DNA of 64,000 nt from Staphylococcus auricularis (GCF_001500315.1 NZ_LLER01000007.1:62001-126000); one strand, 5' to 3'; shown: positions 1-8,157, counted from the stretch's first letter. Notes: generated by a model not told the origin, from the letters alone. Numbers and translations are program-made.

Positions 1-2
1 GT

Positions 3-179
3 TATAAAATCACAAAAGATTATAACGACGATAACCAATTAATAAATGATATTAAACTGAAGCACGTCAAACCTAAACGTATCGTCTTTTGGGGCATTTA
101 TGAAGATTATACTGAGTTGGAGCAAATCTGCTCAAAGCGAAAAATTGAGTTCATTACAATATTTCCAAAGTTGGTATAA
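3..179 (+). CDS. C-terminal fragment of an unidentified SCC protein
   Basis: An open frame runs in from the left edge and stops with TAA at 177-179, giving 58 residues. The visible tail ends in a mixed hydrophobic stretch (IEFITIFPKLV) and contains RIVFWGIYEDY. It lies upstream of ccrA, where SCC elements usually carry a replication or helicase module (cch and small partners), so it may be the end of one of those genes. No motif identifies it, and the start lies outside the window. Confidence 0.45.
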   Translation, partial: YKITKDYNDDNQLINDIKLKHVKPKRIVFWGIYEDYTELEQICSKRKIEFITIFPKLV

Positions 180-217
180 CACTTTTACTACTATCAAAGT
201 CAATTAGGAGGAAGAAT

Positions 218-283
218 ATGGACGAATTAATCACATTACTCGCTGATTTAGTGATTGAAGAAATCAATCACGCTGATGACTAA
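218..283 (+). CDS. Possible 21-residue peptide upstream of ccrA
   Basis: ATG at 218 follows a strong ribosome binding site (TTAGGAGGAAGA) with good spacing, and the frame encodes 21 residues beginning MDELITLLADLV, rich in Asp and Glu, before TAA. It is directly followed by a perfect hairpin (291-314), then ccrA. It may be a tiny SCC protein, a leader peptide for ccrAB, or the start of a gene truncated by a stop. The Shine-Dalgarno sequence is the main support; no function can be assigned. Confidence 0.4.
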   Translation: MDELITLLADLVIEEINHADD

Positions 284-290
284 AGTTAAT

Positions 291-314
291 GCCCAACGCC
301 TGATGGCGTTGGGC
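291..314 (+). terminator. Perfect hairpin between the small ORF and ccrA
   Basis: A 10-bp perfect stem (GCCCAACGCC / GGCGTTGGGC) with a TGAT loop begins 8 nt after the small ORF stop. No T-run follows on the plus strand, so it is a weak intrinsic terminator at best. It could instead be a structured element in the ccrA leader. Confidence 0.5.
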
Positions 315-369
315 ATATGCATAAATTCGTTCATAAATATATATTATCAATGTGGAAGGAGGAAATACG

Positions 370-1719
370 ATGAAACAAGCAATAGGTTACTTACGACAGA
401 GCACTACAAAGCAACAATCCCTAGCAGCACAAAAACAAACCATAGAGGCATTAGCCAAAAAACATAATATTCCATACATTACCTTTTATAGCGATAAGCA
501 ATCAGGACGTACTGATAAGCGGAATGGTTATCAACAAATTACTGAACTGATTCAACAAGGACAATGTGACGTATTATGTTGCTATCGTCTGAATCGACTT
601 CATCGTAACCTAAAAAATGCATTAAAACTCATGAAATTGTGTCAAAAGTATCATGTTCATATCTTAAGCGTTCATGATGGCTACTTCGACATGGATAAAG
701 CATTCGATCGGCTCAAACTTAATATTTTCATCAGCTTGGCCGAACTAGAATCTGATAATATAGGCGAACAAGTCAAAAATGGAATCAAAGAAAAAGCGAA
801 ACAAGGTAAAATGATTACAACACATGCACCCTTTGGGTATCACTATCATAATGGTACTTTCACAATAGACACAGTAAAAGCACCAACAATAGAAGCTGTG
901 TTCAATTATTACCTTCAAGGTTATGGTTATAAAAAAATTGCGCAATACTTAGAAGCTGATGATAAATTCATTAATCGTAAGCCCTATCAAGTGCGTAATA
1001 TTATCCTTAACCCTAATTACTGTGGCCGTGTTATCAATCAATACGGACAATATGAAAACATGTTCCCAGCTATTGTCAGTACAACGATATACGAAGAAGC
1101 TCAAGTTACCCGAACTCAGAAACAAGTCAAACGTAAGCCGTCAGAAAACCAACTCAAACAAAAAATCAAATGTCCTTATTGTGATTCAACACTAACTAAT
1201 ATGACCATTAGAAAAAAGAATCATACATTACGTTATTACGTCTGTCCCCAAAATTTGAATGCATCTCGTTTTGTCTGTGAATTCAAGGGGATCAACGCAC
1301 AAGAATTAGAAACAAGTGTTTTAGCGACTTGTCAGGACTTCTTTCAAAATCAACAGCTCTATCCAAAAATAAACCATACTATTCAACAACGACTCAAAAA
1401 ACAAAAAGACATAGAAGCTAAAAGTACAGTCACGCAAGAACAACTGATAGAAAAATGAGCCCAAGGCAAAATTGATGCAGAAACATTCAGAGAACAAACG
1501 CAATCATTTCGACAACAGTCAAAACCTATAACATCAATCCATACGCATCAAATTCAAAAAGCTTTACAAAATGTCATGCAACAACGTTTCACATTAAACA
1601 TATTGTACCCTTACATTGATGAAATTCATATTACCAAAAATAAAACACTTACGGGTATCTATTTCAAAAACGAGCCCTTAAACATCGTCAATCAAAAAAC
1701 GCAATCATCGATTGCTTAA
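370..1719 (+). pseudogene. ccrA: Cassette chromosome recombinase A, interrupted by a nonsense codon
   Basis: Large serine recombinase of SCC elements, which with CcrB excises and integrates the cassette at the rlmH att site. The start is ATG 370 (MKQAIGYLRQSTTKQQS), 7 nt after GGAAGGAGGA; a GTG at 352 is in frame but overlaps the ribosome binding site. The catalytic Ser lies in YLRQSTTKQ at about residue 10. The recombinase core (LNRLHRNLKNA, SLAELESDNIGEQV) is intact, and a zinc-ribbon-like CPYCDSTL and a CPQN cysteine follow. A TGA at 1456-1458 replaces codon 363 in LIEK*AQGKIDAE; the frame then continues without a shift to TAA at 1717-1719 (449 codons, normal CcrA length). One base change (probably TTA to TGA) therefore removes the C-terminal 87 residues. 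ccrB follows 19 nt later. A truncated product would keep the catalytic domain, but loss of activity is likely. Confidence 0.9.
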
Positions 1720-1738
1720 TCAGAAAGGATGAAAAAAT

Positions 1739-3364
1739 ATGAATGAAATGAAGAAGAAGAGAATCGGAGCGTACATTCGCGTGTCCACAGAGAGACAAGT
1801 AGAGGGTTATAGCATAGAGGGACAAATTACACAAATAGAGCAATATTGCCAATTTAATGGCTATGAACTTGTTGATATATATGCAGATCGAGGTATATCA
1901 GGAAAATCTATGAACCGTCCTGAATTACAGCGCATGTTAAAAGATGCTAAAAATGGAAAATTAGACTGTGTTATGGTTTATAAAACAAATCGTTTGGCAC
2001 GTAATACTTCCGATTTACTTACAATCGTCGAAGAACTTCATCGCCAAAATGTTGAATTTTTTAGCTTGTCTGAACGCATGGAAGTCAAAAATTCAACAGG
2101 TAAGTTAATGCTCCAGATACTTGCAAGTTTTTCTGAATTTGAAAGAAATACAATTTTAGAGAATATTTACACCGGGCAACATCAAAGAGCTTTAGAGGGC
2201 TATTATCAGGGCAATCTTCCTTTAGGATATAATAACATACCTGATAATAAAAAAGAATTAATGATTAATCAACATGAAGCTAACATCGTTAAATATATCT
2301 TTGAATCTTATGCCAAAGGTCATGGTTACCGCAAAATTGCGAATGCACTCAATCATAAAGGTTATGTCACTAAGAAGGGTAATCCATTTAGTATTTCAGC
2401 TGTTACTTATATTCTCTCAAATCCATTCTATATTGGTAAAATTCAATTCGCAAAATACAAAGATTGGAATGATAAACGACGTAAAGGCTTGAATGATAAG
2501 CCAGTAATCGCTGAAGGTAAGCACGCCCCTATTATTGGCAAAAACTTATGGGACAAAGTACAAGCACGTAAAAAACAAGTAAGTGAAAAACCACAAGTGC
2601 ATGGTAAAGGAACCAATCTATTAACGGGTATTATTCACTGCCCACAATGTGGTGCACCAATGGCAGCTAGTAACACAACGAACACATTGAAAGATGGTAC
2701 CAAGAAGCGAATACGCTATTATTCTTGTAGTAATTTTCGAAACAAAGGCTCAAAAGTATGTTCTGCGAATAGTGTTAGAGCTGATGTTATAGAAAAATAT
2801 GTTATGGATCAAATACTTGAAATTGTCAAAAGCGATAAAGTTCTCAAACAAGTTGTCGAACGTGTTAATCAAGATAGTCAAATTGATATAGCTGCACTTA
2901 ACCATGATATCGCATATAAGCAACAACAATTTGATGAAATAAACACTAAACTAAAAAATCTAATTCAAACGATCGAAGACAATCCAGACTTAACATCTGC
3001 ACTCAAACCAACTATTCATCAATATGAAACACAACTCAATGACATTACAAATCAAATGAATCAACTCAAGCACCAACAAAATCAAGAGAAACCATCTTAT
3101 GATACGAAACAAATCGCTGCCCTATTACAACGAATATTTCAAAATATAGAATCCATGGATAAATCACAGCTCAAAGCTTTGTACCTAACGGTTATTGACC
3201 GTATTGACATTCGTAAAGATGAGAATCATAAAAAGCAATTCTACGTTACACTAAAACTTAATAATGAAATTATTAAACAACTTTTCAATGACACCCCACT
3301 CGACGAAGTGCTCCTCAGCACTTCGTCTTTATTTTTGCCTCAAACACTCTACTTTCAAATCTAA
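1739..3364 (+). CDS. ccrB: Cassette chromosome recombinase B
   Basis: Large serine recombinase partner of CcrA, acting at SCC att sites in rlmH. It has 541 residues, full length for CcrB. The N-terminal resolvase domain shows AYIRVSTERQ (catalytic Ser about residue 16) and YKTNRLARNTSDLL; the recombinase domain includes FSEFERNTILENI and GHGYRKIANALN. A zinc ribbon is visible as CPQCGAPM...CSNFRNKGSKVC at about residues 300-345, followed by a coiled-coil-like Gln/Asn-rich segment (about 385-460). The ATG at 1739 follows AGAAAGGATG. An intrinsic-terminator-like hairpin lies inside the last 60 bp of the gene. It is intact although ccrA is broken. CcrB allotype cannot be assigned without alignment. 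Confidence 0.95.
   Translation: MNEMKKKRIGAYIRVSTERQVEGYSIEGQITQIEQYCQFNGYELVDIYADRGISGKSMNRPELQRMLKDAKNGKLDCVMVYKTNRLARNTSDLLTIVEELHRQNVEFFSLSERMEVKNSTGKLMLQILASFSEFERNTILENIYTGQHQRALEGYYQGNLPLGYNNIPDNKKELMINQHEANIVKYIFESYAKGHGYRKIANALNHKGYVTKKGNPFSISAVTYILSNPFYIGKIQFAKYKDWNDKRRKGLNDKPVIAEGKHAPIIGKNLWDKVQARKKQVSEKPQVHGKGTNLLTGIIHCPQCGAPMAASNTTNTLKDGTKKRIRYYSCSNFRNKGSKVCSANSVRADVIEKYVMDQILEIVKSDKVLKQVVERVNQDSQIDIAALNHDIAYKQQQFDEINTKLKNLIQTIEDNPDLTSALKPTIHQYETQLNDITNQMNQLKHQQNQEKPSYDTKQIAALLQRIFQNIESMDKSQLKALYLTVIDRIDIRKDENHKKQFYVTLKLNNEIIKQLFNDTPLDEVLLSTSSLFLPQTLYFQI
3302..3336 (+). terminator. Terminator-like hairpin inside the 3' end of ccrB
   Basis: GACGAAGTGC - TCCTCA - GCACTTCGTC forms a perfect 10-bp stem followed by TTTATTTTT, the layout of a Rho-independent terminator. 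It ends 28 nt before the ccrB stop codon, so it lies within coding sequence (residues about LDEVLLSTSSLFL). Confidence 0.65.
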
Positions 3365-3826
3365 TATCTATGTACTGTCCTTTCGTCATTCAATAACACC
3401 CATCTAACGAACCTTTTCAACATAATAACAAGTCACAACTCAATGTGAAGCTTATATTGTATGACGAAAGAACATCCCAAAATAAAATATGAACGGGATA
3501 GCAATGGGATTGGATAACTTCAAGTGACAGAAGGATTACGCAAGCGTAATCCCGAAATCCCATTATTATTTATAAATAAATAATATAAAAAAAAATAAGT
3601 CGTACTGACATCTACAAATCCAAATCATATATAAATATATAGCTATATTTCCCGAGAAATGAGCGGGATAACGGGATTTCCTTGTCATATCAACAATTGT
3701 TATGATTTTCGATTGGGATTTTCTCTTATTCCCACCGGGATCCGTAATAAATGACAAATCAAATATATATTATCTCAATGATGTATATGAATTACATCAC
3801 TACCACAATATCTAGGAGGCAATGAT
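3365..3826. other. Noncoding region with GGGAT repeats, nested inverted repeats and an AT-rich tract
   Basis: About 460 bp between ccrB and the DUF950 gene have no convincing gene. Short GGGAT motifs recur in both orientations (plus strand near 3495, 3506, 3664, 3672, 3714, 3738; minus strand near 3550-3563). Two nested inverted repeats are present: AATGGGAT 3503-3510 with ATCCCATT 3557-3564, enclosing GGATTACG-CAAG-CGTAATCC at 3533-3552. An almost pure A/T tract runs from 3561 to about 3598, and a Noc-box-like palindrome lies at 3647-3660. This resembles an origin or partition-type control region, but function is inference. Confidence 0.6.
3647..3660. promoter_or_regulatory. Noc-binding-site-like palindrome
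   Basis: ATTTCCCGAGAAAT differs at one base from the Noc consensus ATTTCCCGGGAAAT known from Bacillus and used by related Noc proteins. A Noc gene is encoded in this window at 47775-48611. It lies in the repeat-rich noncoding stretch downstream of ccrB. Binding is inferred from sequence only. Confidence 0.45.
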
Positions 3827-4177
3827 ATGGAAACAACCACCCAAGAACTCAAACAATATATAACTCGTCTATTCCAACTATCTAACAATGAAACATGGGA
3901 ATGTGAAGCACTGGAGGAAGCAGCAGAAAATATACTTCCTACTCGTTTTGTAGAACATACTCCACTTGCGCATCTTACACTTGAAACTTATACCTACTAT
4001 AACGATGAGCTACATGAGCTAAGTATCTATCCATTTCTAATGTACGCCAATAACCAACTCATCAGTATTGGTTATCTGGATCATTTTGATATGGACTTTC
4101 TGTACCTCACAGATACTAAAAATACGATTATTGATGAACGTCATCTACTAAAAGAGGGAGGGAATGACTATGAATAA
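3827..4177 (+). CDS. SCC conserved protein, DUF950 type
   Basis: A 116-residue acidic soluble protein with no signal peptide or membrane segment, starting at ATG 3827 after CTAGGAGG. Position (first gene after ccrB), length and sequence fit the DUF950 family that follows ccrAB in many SCCmec and SCC elements. It is followed, with 8 nt overlap, by the 30-residue SCC peptide and then DUF960 and DUF1643 genes, the usual cassette string. The molecular function of this family is unknown as far as I can say. Confidence 0.8.
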   Translation: METTTQELKQYITRLFQLSNNETWECEALEEAAENILPTRFVEHTPLAHLTLETYTYYNDELHELSIYPFLMYANNQLISIGYLDHFDMDFLYLTDTKNTIIDERHLLKEGGNDYE

Positions 4178-4262
4178 TTGGATCAAAGTGGCACAAATAT
4201 CGGTTACAGTCATTAACGAAATAATTGACATCATGAAAGAAAAGCAAAATGGAGGAAAATAG
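4170..4262 (+). CDS. Small 30-residue SCC peptide
   Basis: ATG at 4170, after GAGGGAGGGA, opens a 30-codon frame (MNNWIKVAQISVTVINEIID...). It has an amphipathic, partly hydrophobic centre and a charged tail. It overlaps the end of the DUF950 gene by 8 nt and ends 1 nt before the start of DUF960, so the three are probably translationally coupled. A peptide of this kind sits at this position in other ccrAB-type cassettes. Function unknown. Confidence 0.7.
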   Translation: MNNWIKVAQISVTVINEIIDIMKEKQNGGK

Positions 4263-4263
4263 T

Positions 4264-4575
4264 ATGAAAATCAATCGATATATCACAAGAGGCATTAGTG
4301 AACACTTATCTCTAGACCTTCAAATCTTACTTTGGAATATGGTAAAAGAACGGGACAATCAACCTCATACAGATTACCTACACATTTTTAAACTGCAAGA
4401 AGATGAAAATATACTCACAATCACACATGAACAAGAACAACCCGCATACAAATTGGAATATCACTATACAAACTATATAAAAAATCAAAATGCATTACCT
4501 AAGAAAGTCTACGTCATCCGAGAAGATGATGTAGACGCTTTTTATTATGTGATGCTTTTGCCAGAAGAATACTAG
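4264..4575 (+). CDS. SCC conserved protein, DUF960 type
   Basis: 103 residues starting at ATG 4264 (MKINRYITRGISEHL); an upstream in-frame ATG at 4249 is rejected because GGAGGA at 4251-4256 is the ribosome binding site for 4264. The protein is small, soluble and mostly alpha/beta, with the ISxxLxxDLQILLW segment typical of DUF960. It is part of the ccrB-DUF950-DUF960-DUF1643 cassette string, and a decayed second copy lies at 5508. No enzymatic motif is visible. Confidence 0.8.
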   Translation: MKINRYITRGISEHLSLDLQILLWNMVKERDNQPHTDYLHIFKLQEDENILTITHEQEQPAYKLEYHYTNYIKNQNALPKKVYVIREDDVDAFYYVMLLPEEY

Positions 4576-4589
4576 AGGAGTGACGATAT

Positions 4590-5093
4590 ATGAATACAAT
4601 CAAAAGTACGATCCACACAGAAGCTATATTTAGCGATGATGAACAACACCGATACTTACTCAAGAAAACATGGGATGAAAAGAAACCCGCTTGTACAGTG
4701 ATAACGATGTATCCTCATTTAGATGGTGTATTATCACTCGATCTCACAACTGTTCTTATCCTCAACCAATTAGCTAATTCTAAACAATATGGCGCTGTAT
4801 ATCTTGTAAATCTATTCTCTAATATTAAAAGTCCAGAAAATCTCAAACACATCAAAAATCCATATGATGAGCACACTGATATTCACTTGATGAAAGCGAT
4901 AAGTGAAAGTGACACAGTGATTTTAGCCTATGGTGCTTATGCGAAGCGATCTGTTGTCGTCGAACGTGTTGAGCAAGTGATGGAAATGTTGAAGCCTCAC
5001 AAAAAGAAAATTAAAAAGCTCATAAACCCAGCAACAAATGAAATTATGCATCCACTGAATCCTAAAGCACGTCAAAAATGGACTTTGAAATAA
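4590..5093 (+). CDS. SCC conserved protein, DUF1643 type
   Basis: 167 residues from ATG 4590, preceded by AGAGGAGTGA. It contains ITMYPHLDGVLSLDLTT, VYLVNLFSNIKSP, VILAYGAY and the conserved C-terminus NPATNEIMHPLNPKAR. These match the DUF1643 family found downstream of ccr genes and in some phages. This is the only intact one of three copies in the window (others at 5670-6124 and 7850-8157). Function unknown. Confidence 0.82.
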   Translation: MNTIKSTIHTEAIFSDDEQHRYLLKKTWDEKKPACTVITMYPHLDGVLSLDLTTVLILNQLANSKQYGAVYLVNLFSNIKSPENLKHIKNPYDEHTDIHLMKAISESDTVILAYGAYAKRSVVVERVEQVMEMLKPHKKKIKKLINPATNEIMHPLNPKARQKWTLK

Positions 5094-5107
5094 AAGGAGG
5101 ATTATCT

Positions 5108-5329
5108 ATGAATCATGAAACCACTCAGTCAGACTGGCGAACGGTTGCTAGTTGTTTAGAATCGCAAAATTATATATCGATCGTAAAAGGACTAGTACAC
5201 CACTTCACAACGATTGAAGATGAAGAAATACTTGATAAAATCTATGATGATTTTATAAATGATGACTCTATAACAACGGTACTTAACAATGATTTACAGA
5301 CAATCATTAACCATTATCTATCAAAATAA
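5108..5329 (+). CDS. SCC hypothetical protein, 73 residues
   Basis: ATG 5108 follows AAAAGGAGGATTATCT, an excellent ribosome binding site; the longer in-frame start at 5078 lies inside the DUF1643 gene and is rejected. The product (MNHETTQSDWRTVASCLESQN...) is acidic and helical with no signal peptide. It closes the ccr-linked gene string and is followed by a terminator-like hairpin. I recognise it only as a typical neighbour of DUF1643 genes in SCC elements. Confidence 0.7.
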   Translation: MNHETTQSDWRTVASCLESQNYISIVKGLVHHFTTIEDEEILDKIYDDFINDDSITTVLNNDLQTIINHYLSK

Positions 5330-5355
5330 AGTCTATACTACTTACAATAAAAATA

Positions 5356-5398
5356 GAGCATCCTTCACTTTGCGGTGAGGGATGCTCCATTAGTTTGT
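5356..5398 (+). terminator. Probable terminator of the ccr-downstream gene string
   Basis: GAGCATCC (5356-5363) pairs with GGATGCTC (5380-5387), with further pairing inside the loop, and is followed by a T-rich stretch (TTAGTTTGTTTTTT). Confidence 0.7.
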
Positions 5399-5507
5399 TT
5401 TTTACTAATTACTAGCCATAAGTTCTACTTGTTCTACAGTCATTTTTTAAATGATTATCTAACAGCTACGATCATTTTAACTTTAATCCTATAAGAAGGA
5501 GATTAAT

Positions 5508-6124
5508 ATGAAACTTAATCGATACACTACAAAAAGTATTATTAAAAATTCCTCCTCGATCTTCAAATCTTACTCTGAAACATGTTAAAAGAACAGAATA
5601 ACCAACTTCAAACAGATTACCTGCATATTATTAGACTACAAGAAGAGTCTAATAAACTGTCAGTTACACATGAACAACATCGCTATCTACTTAAGAAAAA
5701 ATGAGAAAGTGAAAAACAAACAATTACAATCATTACAATGTATCCACATTATGATGGGCTTCTCAACATCAACCTAACAACTCAGCTCATTATGAGCAAA
5801 GTTTCAAAAATGGAAGCGTTTGGTACAATCCATTTTGTGAACTTATATTCCAATATAACTACGCCAATCAATCTAAAACATTTGGAAAATGCCTATGATA
5901 AGCATACAGATATTCAAATTATGAAAGCAGTCAAAGAATCAGATGAAGTGATATTAGCTTGGGGCGCCTATGCGAAGAATCCAGTTGTTGAAACGAGAGT
6001 TAATGAAGTCTTAGAAATGTTGAAACCACATAAAAAGAAAGTGAAACTACTCATTAATCCAGTAACGAATGAAGTTATGCATCCACTCAACCCTATGGCA
6101 CGCAATAAATGGACATATAAATAG
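5508..6124 (+). pseudogene. Second, decayed DUF960-DUF1643 module (fused remnants)
   Basis: ATG 5508 after AAGAAGGAGA begins MKLNRYTTKSI, a DUF960 N-terminus, but the frame is soon broken and a shifted LQTDYLHIIRLQEES segment follows. At about 5670 the sequence jumps directly into a DUF1643 N-terminus (HEQHRYLLKKK), hits TGA at 5701-5703, then reads in frame to 6124. The last 128 codons (from MYPHYDGLLNINLTT to NPMARNKWTYK) closely parallel the intact copy at 4590. A deletion has therefore removed the end of DUF960 and the start of DUF1643. It is a paralogous, partly decayed copy, probably left from a second cassette or an internal duplication; a product from the 5738 ATG is conceivable but would lack the N-terminus. 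Confidence 0.8.
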
Positions 6125-6264
6125 AATTAATTAATTTTTTAAAAAAAGATTAGTAAAGCGGAGGAAGTTCTATTAATATAATTATATAGAATAACAATAA
6201 TATTAAAAATAATTATTCGAATATGTAGTACATCAAAAATTAATAGTGAAAGGAATTGAATATT

Positions 6265-6555
6265 CTGAGTAATAGAATTAATTCTATAGGCAAAGGCATT
6301 GGAAAAGGCGTGTAAGCCACAGTATATTATTCAGTAGCTACTATTGGTGCAGCAATAGGCGTGATTTGGGAAACAACAAAAGATATAGGTATTATGAAAG
6401 ACGCTCTAAATAAAATTTCTAATCAAGATTTAATAGAAATATATGAGATACACAAGAAAGATGTTGCTGATTATGATACTTATGTTGCTGCTAAATCATT
6501 ACTAGAAGAAAGAGGCTTCTCTTATAATCACAAAACTAAGAAGTGGGAAAAATAA
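6265..6555 (+). pseudogene. Decayed small glycine-rich membrane protein
   Basis: The frame reads SNRINSIGKGIGKGV, then TAA at 6313-6315, then ATVYYSVATIGAAIGVIWETTKDIG and a charged helical tail to 6555. The position expected for the start is CTG at 6265 (10 nt after AAGGA), so both start and reading frame look damaged. The N-terminal half is a glycine-zipper-like hydrophobic segment of the sort seen in small phage or bacteriocin-like membrane proteins. A 64-residue product from an internal codon is possible but lacks a good ribosome binding site. Family unknown. Confidence 0.55.
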
Positions 6556-6674
6556 TAAGGAGTGAAATAAATTTTCAGTACTGACTAATAACTAGTATTA
6601 AAAGAGTGAATTATCTCTATGATCCACTCTATGTATTTAAACTTAAAAAAATATAAAAAAAAGGAGAATTTATT

Positions 6675-7179
6675 ATGAAAAAAATTATTAGGAGTATTGG
6701 CAGCAATTGCATTATTAGTAGTTATCGGAGCCGCAGGAGCATTTGGATGGAGTCAATACAAATCAATGGAATCAAAACAACAAGAATTAAAAAGTGAACA
6801 AAAGAAATTAGATAAAGTAGAGAAGAAAAAAAAAGAAAATAAAGATAATCAAAATCAATCAACAGACAACACACAAGAAGTAACTCAAGAAGATCAATCA
6901 AATGAAGTTAATCAAGATAATACAAACACATCAACAAATAATAATCAGGATCAATCAACAGAAAATTAAACAAATGATTCACAACCAAAAGGTGATGTGG
7001 GAATGGATACTGATCAGCAGCAAAAGAATATTGATGCAGCTAAAGCCGCTCAAGAGGAAGAAGGATATGTAACATATCCAACTGAAGACGAAGATATGAG
7101 CGAAGCATATGAAAGACAAAAAGAAATTTATGAAAAACAAGCAAGAGGAGAATTACCTCAACCAGGTGAAGGATTATAA
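6675..7179 (+). pseudogene. Broken paralogue of the membrane-anchored protein at 7218
   Basis: ATG 6675 follows AAAAAAGGAGAA and starts like the intact gene at 7218 (MKKLL...), but an extra A in the following A-run (7 A rather than 6) shifts the frame. The rest of the hydrophobic anchor (LAAIALLVVIGAAGAFGW) is then read in the +1 frame. A second lesion, TAA at 6967-6969, interrupts STEN*TNDSQ; the frame then continues without shift to 7179 (...GELPQPGEGL). The middle is a long Gln/Asn/Asp/Thr-rich low-complexity stretch. With one frameshift and one nonsense codon it is a pseudogene. Confidence 0.75.
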
Positions 7180-7217
7180 CTGAAAATTAAAATTAAAATA
7201 TTAAAGGAGAATTTGAA

Positions 7218-7700
7218 ATGAAAAAATTATTAAGTGTATTAGCTATATTAGCAGTATTAGCTATATTAGGATCGGCAGGTATTTTTGGTTATACAAAATA
7301 CAAAGAGATGGAATTAAAACAGGAAAATTTACAATCTCAATTAGATGATAAAAATGATGAATCTGCTAATAATGAAGATTCTTATAGTGATCAAGAAAAA
7401 GTAAATGCAGATGAAGCGCAAACACAAGAAATTAATTCAACAGAAGAAAATGTAAGTGATGAACAACAAGTAACTAGAGATAATGTTTTTGATTATGCTA
7501 TTGCAGCTGTAAATGAAGTGGGAGATGCTGATTTATTAAAGTTCCAAGAACCGGAATACAATGGTTCAGAATGGACAATTAATGCAAATAATAAATCAGG
7601 TGCTGGGGCTAACACCATTGTAGTTAAAGATGATGGAACAGTTCAAATATGGAATGGACCTAAGACATCTATGGACCATGAAACTAAAATTGAATTATAG
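7218..7700 (+). CDS. Membrane-anchored hypothetical protein, 160 residues
   Basis: ATG 7218 follows AAAGGAGAATTTGAA. Residues 4-24 form an uncleaved-looking hydrophobic anchor (LLSVLAILAVLAILGSAGIFG), followed by a Lys/Glu-rich helix, an acidic linker (about 40-85) and a small C-terminal domain (about 90-160) with NVFDYAIAAVNEVGD and IVVKDDGTVQIWNG. It is probably displayed outside the membrane on a flexible stalk. It is the intact partner of the broken copy upstream, and the pair ends at a strong terminator. No family name recognised. Confidence 0.7.
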   Translation: MKKLLSVLAILAVLAILGSAGIFGYTKYKEMELKQENLQSQLDDKNDESANNEDSYSDQEKVNADEAQTQEINSTEENVSDEQQVTRDNVFDYAIAAVNEVGDADLLKFQEPEYNGSEWTINANNKSGAGANTIVVKDDGTVQIWNGPKTSMDHETKIEL

Positions 7701-7717
7701 TGAAAGCGATTAACAAA

Positions 7718-7756
7718 CTCTACATCACTCGTAAAGGTGATGTAGAGCTTTCTTAT
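7718..7756 (+). terminator. Terminator after the 160-residue protein
   Basis: CTCTACATCAC (7718-7728) pairs perfectly with GTGATGTAGAG (7737-7747), followed by CTTTCTTAT. Confidence 0.8.
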
Positions 7757-7849
7757 CATATCAAGTTACTTTGCTATGAATACTAGTCGGGTTGAAAAAT
7801 TATATGTAACATTCAAAACGTATTATGAAAATAAATGATATTCATTCAT

Positions 7850-8157
7850 CACCAATAACCACAACGCTTACTTAAAACAAGATGAAACCATGAAAAATAA
7901 TTTACCACAGTTATTATTATGTAAATGTATTACGAAGAGATCCTTACTCTAAGCTTAACGACACAATTAATTATGAACAAAATTCAGAAATGGATGAATT
8001 TGAATCAATCTATATTCTGATTTCACCCTACTTATTAATCTCCAAAATTTTGAAACCGTATAAACAAAAAGTTAACTGGCTCATTAACCCAGCAACCAAT
8101 GAAATCATGCACCCCCTTAATCCGAAAGCACGTAGTAAATGGAGTTTGAAAGCATAA
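7850..8157 (+). pseudogene. Third, heavily decayed DUF1643 remnant
   Basis: Pieces of a DUF1643 gene are readable across frames and stops: LTLSLTTQLIMNKIQKW (compare LNINLTTQLIMSKVSKM in the 5738 copy), then after a large internal deletion KPYKQKVNWLINPATNEIMHPLNPKAR ending in TAA at 8155-8157. The central part of the domain is missing. With the copies at 4590 and 5670 this makes three DUF1643 genes of increasing decay toward rlmH. Confidence 0.75.

Noticed and set aside
3566..3757. 63-residue minus-strand frame downstream of ccrB
   Set aside because: No ribosome binding site; it spans the A/T tract and GGGAT repeats, which look regulatory.
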